Shown here in pieces: positions 12,045 to 15,863 of a stretch of DNA of 15,863 bases. How positions within the stretch are numbered: position 1 is the first letter of the stretch; each line of letters starts with the position of its first letter. Where the stretch lies: positions 1 through 15,863 of the forward strand of contig JAGVLI010000740.1 of assembly GCA_020054355.1 (NCBI GenBank). The letters run 5' to 3'. Position numbers and translations under genes: made by a program. The DNA is from Planctomycetales bacterium (GTDB taxonomy: Bacteria; Planctomycetota; Planctomycetia; Gemmatales; Gemmataceae). The notes under the pieces were generated by a model that saw only the letters and a list, made by a program, of their open reading frames with translations, had not been told where the DNA came from and did no database searches.

Positions 12045-13583
12045 TCACTTCTTCTCCGGAATCAGCTCCAGGCACACCAGTCGGTCGCGGCCGCGGACGT
12101 ACAGCAGGCCATGCGACAGGATCGGCGCGGCCCAGCAGGGGAATTTCAGCAGCGCTTTCTCGCCGTCCTGGTTCAGCGCCATCCGCGAGACTTCCTCGTA
12201 TTTCTCCGGATTGACCTTCAGGAGCAGCAATTCGCCGCGCTCGTCCAGGCAGATGAAATGGCCATCGACCATCAGCAGCGACGAGCGCGACAGGCCGCGC
12301 TCGCCCCAAAGCTGCTTGCCGGTGGCCAGTTCCGTGCAATGCAGAGTCGCCTGGTTTTCGTGCCGGCCGCTGCAAGCGTAGACGTAGCCGTCGTGGTGGA
12401 TCGGCGTCATCCAATGGCAGGCGAGATTCTGCTTGCGTGCCCGTTCCAGGTCCTTCCAGACGACTTCGTAGCCGCCGGGCTTCACCTTCAAGAGCGAACC
12501 GCCGATGCTGTAGCATTCCGAGATCAGCACGCGATCGCCGATCACCAAAGGCGTGCTGGCGTTCACGCTTTCCAGCAGCGGGGAGCGCCAGGGATAGTGG
12601 AAATCGACCTTGCCGTTCGTGGGGTCGAGGCCGAGCAGCCCGCCGCGCGCCAGGACGAAGCACCAGCGCCGGCCGTCGATGGTCGCCAGCACCGGCCCGG
12701 AATAACTGGCCAGTTCCTCGCCGCACCACCACTTGACCTTGCCGGTGTACTTGTCGAAGGCGACCACGGCCGTGCCGTTGCTGGTGATGGCTTGCTGTCG
12801 CACGTAGATCAGCGGACCTTCCTTCGGATCGTGCTCGATGGGCGGGCTGCCGCCGACCTGGGCAATGAGCAAATCGCCCTCGATGACCGGCGTGCTGCCG
12901 ACGCCGAAGAAGTTCGGCACGAAGCCGAATTTGGCCTTGGTATCGATCTTCCAGATCACCTTGCCGTCCGTGACCGCCAGGCAATAAAGCATGCCTTCCG
13001 GCCCGTACAGGTAGACCCGCCCGTCATCGACCACCGGCACGCAGCGCGGGCCGGGACCGTAGCCGACCACGTCGTCCTTGAAATCGGTGGGATACTCGAA
13101 CTTCCAGAGCTGCTCGCCGCTTTCGCTCTTCAGGCAGCGCAGCCGGTTCTTCTGATCGACGTAATCGAAGAGAAACAGCCGGCCCTTGCTGATAGCCGGC
13201 ATCACGTAGCCGCTGCCCACCGCTTCGCTCCAGACGATTTTCAAGCCTTCCTTGGGCCAGGGGGTGATGCCCTTCTCGGACGAAACGCTGTCGCCCGTGG
13301 GACCGAGGAAGCGGGGCCAATCGCCGCCGGTCTTGCGGGTGCGCAGATCGGGCACATCATCGCTGGGCGGCGGCGCGACGGCGGGGTCGGGATCGTTCGG
13401 ATTGGGTCGCCAGTGTCCCGGCTTTGGATTCTGACCGCCGTCCTCGCTGGTGCGGGTGGATTGGGGCACCACCTCCGGCTGCGTGAACCGAGCCACCTTC
13501 GTGGTCGGAGATTCGACATGCGTGACCGGCTGCGACCCGCAACCCACGGCAAACAGGACCAACGACAGGAGGATGATGCGCAT
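12045..13583 (-). CDS. PQQ-like beta-propeller lipoprotein
   Basis: 512 aa. MRIILLSLVLFAVGCGSQP is a lipoprotein signal with Cys15 as the modified residue; the lipobox AVGC is slightly atypical in having Ala at -3. A proline- and aspartate-rich linker (to ~residue 85) is followed by a PQQ-type (YVTN/WD-like) propeller that begins at GGDWPRFLGPTGDSVSSEKG, the usual entry of the large planctomycete family. Repeats include GRLFLFDYVDQKNRLRCLKS, GRVYLYGPEGMLYCL, GTAVVAFDKYTGKVKWW and ATLHCTELATGKQLWGERG. No enzyme motif was seen. Such proteins are thought to be binding or scaffold propellers outside the cytoplasm. The ATG at 13583 has GAGGA eight bases upstream. It diverges from the TIGR02996/LRR gene. 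Confidence 0.85.
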   Translation of the reverse strand: MRIILLSLVLFAVGCGSQPVTHVESPTTKVARFTQPEVVPQSTRTSEDGGQNPKPGHWRPNPNDPDPAVAPPPSDDVPDLRTRKTGGDWPRFLGPTGDSVSSEKGITPWPKEGLKIVWSEAVGSGYVMPAISKGRLFLFDYVDQKNRLRCLKSESGEQLWKFEYPTDFKDDVVGYGPGPRCVPVVDDGRVYLYGPEGMLYCLAVTDGKVIWKIDTKAKFGFVPNFFGVGSTPVIEGDLLIAQVGGSPPIEHDPKEGPLIYVRQQAITSNGTAVVAFDKYTGKVKWWCGEELASYSGPVLATIDGRRWCFVLARGGLLGLDPTNGKVDFHYPWRSPLLESVNASTPLVIGDRVLISECYSIGGSLLKVKPGGYEVVWKDLERARKQNLACHWMTPIHHDGYVYACSGRHENQATLHCTELATGKQLWGERGLSRSSLLMVDGHFICLDERGELLLLKVNPEKYEEVSRMALNQDGEKALLKFPCWAAPILSHGLLYVRGRDRLVCLELIPEKK

Positions 13584-13649
13584 GGTAAACTTCCTCGACC
13601 TGCGGCACTGCGGGCGCAATGAATTACTGTACTCGGGGAACCGGAGACT

Positions 13650-14564
13650 GTGGAAGCGAAACCCGACTTTCTCGACGCCATTCTCGCGCAGCCCGAAAGC
13701 GACGTGCCGCGCCTGGCGTTCGCCGACTGGCTGGATGCTCAAGGCGATCCGCGTGGCGAATTCATCCGCGTGCAGTGCGAGCTGGCCCGGCTGCCCGAAA
13801 CCGATCCGTTGCATTCCCGCTTGAAGCAGCGCGAGGAACACCTGCTGGCAACTCAGCGAAACGCCTTGCTGGGGCCACTGGCCGCCTTGCCATTGGATGT
13901 ACGCTTCGAGCGCGGCTTCATCGTCTCGGCCACACTGTCGGCCGGCACCTTCTTACAGCATGCCGATGAGCTATTCCGGGAAGCGCCGCTCCGGGAAGTC
14001 TGCCTGAAGGAAGTCCAGGGACAACTTGCCGCGGTGGCCAACTGCGCCCACCTGAACCGCCTGGAACGGCTCTTTCTGACCTTCAATCATCTGAACGCGG
14101 CTGACATCCACTCCCTGGCCGCTTCACCGCACCTGCAAAGCCTGACGACCCTGAACCTCGGCCATAACCGCATCGGCGACGCCGGACTGACGGCGCTGGC
14201 AAAGTCCACGGCATTACCGCGCTTGCAGCACCTCTGGCTGGCGAAGAACGACATCGGCGACGACGGCGCACTCGCGCTGGCCGCTTCGCCACTGCTGGCG
14301 CAGTTGAAGACCCTGCGCCTGAACGGCAACCGCCTCGACGACGCGGGCGTGCGAGCACTGGCGGCAGCCAACACGGCCGGTCTTGAAGGACTGAACCTGA
14401 GCGGCAACCCCTTCAGTGACGCCGGAGCGCTGGCACTGGCCCGTTCGCCCTGCCTGAACCAGTTGCATTGGCTGCTGGTCAAGAAGGTAGAATTGGGAGT
14501 TGAAGCGGCGCAGTTGCTGCAATTGCGCTTCGGAGTGCGGTTGAACGCGGAGCCGTTGACATAG
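13650..14564 (+). CDS. TIGR02996-domain leucine-rich-repeat protein
   Basis: 304 aa. Residues 5-45 (DFLDAILAQPESDVPRLAFA, then DWLDAQGDPRGEFIRVQCEL) are the TIGR02996 'repeat-companion' domain, almost confined to planctomycetes such as Gemmata, where it precedes repeat regions. From about residue 130 there are ribonuclease-inhibitor-like leucine-rich repeats: LQSLTTLNLGHNRIGDAGLT, LPRLQHLWLAKNDIGDDGAL, LAQLKTLRLNGNRLDDAGVR and LEGLNLSGNPFSDAGALALA. These make a curved protein-binding surface; partners are unknown. The start is a GTG at 13650 with GGAG close upstream (13643-13646). There is no signal peptide, so it is probably cytoplasmic. Confidence 0.88.
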   Translation: MEAKPDFLDAILAQPESDVPRLAFADWLDAQGDPRGEFIRVQCELARLPETDPLHSRLKQREEHLLATQRNALLGPLAALPLDVRFERGFIVSATLSAGTFLQHADELFREAPLREVCLKEVQGQLAAVANCAHLNRLERLFLTFNHLNAADIHSLAASPHLQSLTTLNLGHNRIGDAGLTALAKSTALPRLQHLWLAKNDIGDDGALALAASPLLAQLKTLRLNGNRLDDAGVRALAAANTAGLEGLNLSGNPFSDAGALALARSPCLNQLHWLLVKKVELGVEAAQLLQLRFGVRLNAEPLT

Positions 14565-14604
14565 GCGAGCGCCGCTCGGAACTGGTATTACTCGCACGTT
14601 GGAC

Positions 14605-14610
14605 TACAAT
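14605..14610 (+). promoter_or_regulatory. Possible -10 box for the second antitoxin-mazF pair
   Basis: TACAAT matches the sigma70 -10 at 5 of 6 positions. It lies 28 bases before the antitoxin ATG, with the GGAGG ribosome site (14627-14631) between them. The -35 position (about 14582-14587, CTGGTA) is a poor match. Confidence 0.35.
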
Positions 14611-14638
14611 TCTGGAAACGGCTCGCGGAGGTCCACTT

Positions 14639-14857
14639 ATGCCAGAAACCATCGCAGGAGTAGTCAAGGACGGGCTGGTTGTTCCTGCCAGTCCACTGCC
14701 GGAAGGGGCGGCCGTCGAGATTCGTTTGTGTCCCGGTAAATTGCAGTTCACGCCGGAGGAACAGGCGGAATTCGATGCCTGGAATCGCGCCAGCGATCGG
14801 GCTCTGGAGTTGGTCGATCGTCTGGCCCAGGATTCCGACCACCATGAAACGCGGTGA
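14639..14857 (+). CDS. Antitoxin partner of the second MazF
   Basis: 72 aa. The N-terminal TIAGVVKDGLVVPASPLPEG then AAVEIRL is a short beta-rich segment of the type seen in small AbrB/DUF104-like antitoxins ('G.v.nG.ivl...lPeG..V.v'). The C-terminal half is acidic and helical (TPEEQAEFDAWNRASDRALE). The ATG at 14639 has GGAGG (14627-14631) seven bases upstream. It overlaps the toxin gene by 14 bases. The antitoxin role is inferred from this arrangement and the domain pattern. Confidence 0.75.
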   Translation: MPETIAGVVKDGLVVPASPLPEGAAVEIRLCPGKLQFTPEEQAEFDAWNRASDRALELVDRLAQDSDHHETR

Positions 14858-15182
14858 AGTCTGGCGCGTGCGTATTCCGATCGCGCCCGGCCATGTGCAG
14901 TTCGGAGAACGCCCGGCCATCATCGTCCAGGATGATGCGTTCAACGCGCGTTTGCCGACCGTGCTGATCGTTCCGCTGACTGGCAGTCAGGCTACCAAGC
15001 GTTTTCCGGGCACAATGTCCATCGCGCCCGATGCCAACAACGGCCTTACCGTTCCTTCAGTCGCCCTGGCCTTTCAGTTGCGCGTGCTGGACCAGTCGGA
15101 CTGTCTGAAGCACCTCGGTGTTGTCGATTCGCAGACTCTGGATCAGTTGTTCCGGATGATCGATCACATCATGGGCCGCTGA
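14844..15182 (+). CDS. mazF: MazF/PemK-family toxin (second copy)
   Basis: 112 aa. MKRGEVWRVRIPIAPGH, then ERPAIIVQDDAFN, then TVLIVPLTGS are the successive strands of the MazF/PemK fold. Arg23 (ERPAII) and Thr46 (PLTGS) occupy the conserved catalytic positions, and VALAFQLRVLDQS matches the later 'a....l...D..rl' segment. It should be an mRNA-cleaving ribonuclease. The ATG at 14844 lies inside the antitoxin gene (14-base overlap), so translation is probably coupled. The open frame back to 14679 overlaps the antitoxin and is not protein-like. It is only distantly similar to the MazF at 2604-2954. The next gene, a UbiD homologue, begins 22 bases downstream. Confidence 0.87.
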   Translation: MKRGEVWRVRIPIAPGHVQFGERPAIIVQDDAFNARLPTVLIVPLTGSQATKRFPGTMSIAPDANNGLTVPSVALAFQLRVLDQSDCLKHLGVVDSQTLDQLFRMIDHIMGR

Positions 15183-15204
15183 CGGGTGTTCGAAGCGGGC
15201 GATC

Positions 15205-15863
15205 ATGTCCTACCGCAGCCTTCGCGAATGTATCGTTGACCTCGAACGCCACCAGCATCTCGTTCGCATCGAGACCGAGATCGATCCGTTTCTCGAAGCG
15301 GCCGAGATTCAGCGGCGCGTCTACCAGGCCAAGGGGCCAGCCCTGTACTTCGCGCGCGTCAAGGGCTGCCGGTTTCCGATGGCCAGCAATCTCTTCGGCA
15401 CCATCGAACGCACTCGCTTTATCTTTCGCCGCACCCTTGCCGCGGTCCGGCACCTGGTCGAACTGAAGATCGATCCGAATGAGTTCTGGAAGAACCCGCT
15501 GCGCTTTCGCGACGTGCCGGCCACCCTCTGGTCGATGCGGCCGAAGTTCGTCCAGGATGGGCCGGTGCTGGCAGGGCAGACCACCATCGACCAGTTGCCT
15601 CAGCTGGTGTCATGGCCCAAAGATGCGGGCGCATTCATCACCTTGCCGCAGGTCTATACCGAGGATGCCGGCCGACCGGGCTGGCGCTATTCCAATCTCG
15701 GCATGTATCGCATCCAGCTTTCGGGCGGGCAGTATCGGCCGAACCAGCAGATTGGCATGCACTACCAGATTCATCGGGGCATCGGCGTGCATCATGCCAA
15801 GGCCAGGCAGCACGGCGTGCCCTTGCGCGTCGCCATCTGGGTGGGCGGGCCGCCGGCACTGAC
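15205..15863 (+). CDS. ubiD: UbiD-family (de)carboxylase, N-terminal part
   Basis: 219 codons are visible before the right edge, with no stop, starting MSYRSLRECIVDLERH. The UbiD pattern is clear: a YRSLRE...LE..G.LVRI-like entry (LVRIETEID), an ALYFARVKGC-FP-ASNLFGT segment (residues ~53-70), then SNLGMYRIQLSGG (~165-177) with the Asn and Arg that bind Mn2+ and prenylated FMN, GMHYQIHRGIGVHH (~185-198), and PLRVAIWVGGPPAL. UbiD enzymes reversibly decarboxylate aromatic or unsaturated acids using prenyl-FMN, in quinone biosynthesis or other pathways. The catalytic Glu/Arg/Glu further along lie outside the window. The start ATG has no strong ribosome site. The substrate is unknown. Confidence 0.88.
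   Translation, partial: MSYRSLRECIVDLERHQHLVRIETEIDPFLEAAEIQRRVYQAKGPALYFARVKGCRFPMASNLFGTIERTRFIFRRTLAAVRHLVELKIDPNEFWKNPLRFRDVPATLWSMRPKFVQDGPVLAGQTTIDQLPQLVSWPKDAGAFITLPQVYTEDAGRPGWRYSNLGMYRIQLSGGQYRPNQQIGMHYQIHRGIGVHHAKARQHGVPLRVAIWVGGPPAL

Noticed and set aside
12111..13622. A 503-codon open frame on the plus strand opposite the propeller lipoprotein
   Set aside because: The minus strand encodes a lipoprotein signal and recognisable propeller repeats with a good ribosome site; the plus frame is low-complexity antisense.

Overview
The window looks like chromosomal DNA of a high-GC planctomycete, most likely of the Gemmata/Zavarzinella type. The clues are a TIGR02996 repeat-companion domain fused to leucine-rich repeats, a PQQ-like beta-propeller lipoprotein of planctomycete style, a secreted 'two-component regulator propeller' protein, a fused gamma-alpha 2-oxoacid:ferredoxin oxidoreductase, and many small toxin-antitoxin-like pairs. 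This assignment is inferred from protein families only; there is no rRNA or other marker in the window.

Layout. (1) 1-146 (-): start of a squalene-hopene-cyclase/prenyltransferase-like gene that runs off the left edge, divergent from an unrecognised 105-aa gene (196-513, +). (2) 591-3843: a run of seven or eight minus-strand genes. In transcription order these are an AlkB-like dioxygenase, an antitoxin/MazF pair, a P-loop uridine-kinase-like protein coupled to a dual-specificity-type phosphatase, and a small protein overlapping a MNT-like nucleotidyltransferase. (3) 3931-4578 (+): a BrnT/HigB-like toxin and an XRE-type HTH antitoxin, with a perfect -10 box buried in an inverted repeat. (4) 4967-11364 (+): the metabolic core, with a CBS-domain protein, korA (gamma-alpha) and korB (beta). 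korA and korB are separated by about 3 kb carrying a truncated propeller protein, an AT-rich unknown reading frame and two tandem secreted paralogues. A zinc-ribbon/CBS protein follows korB (11476-11991), so the Kor locus has a CBS-domain gene on each side. (5) 12045-13583 (-): a PQQ-like propeller lipoprotein, divergent from (6) a TIGR02996/LRR protein (13650-14564, +). (7) 14639-15182 (+): a second antitoxin/MazF pair, then the 5' part of a UbiD-family decarboxylase (15205 to the edge).

How it fits together. KorA plus KorB form a CoA-dependent 2-oxoacid:ferredoxin oxidoreductase (probably 2-oxoglutarate). CBS pairs usually bind adenine nucleotides, so the two flanking CBS proteins are candidates for energy-state control of the enzyme; that link is inference. 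The genes between korA and korB are much poorer in G+C in places (21 of 60 bases are G/C at 8341-8400, against 40 of 60 at 6301-6360), include a propeller gene that seems cut short, and include a tandem duplication. This suggests insertion or rearrangement inside an ancestral korAB operon. No tRNA, rRNA, CRISPR array, transposase or integrase was recognised. The best candidates for something new are the interrupted Kor locus with its CBS partners and duplicated secreted proteins, and the coupled kinase-phosphatase pair with unusual active-site motifs.
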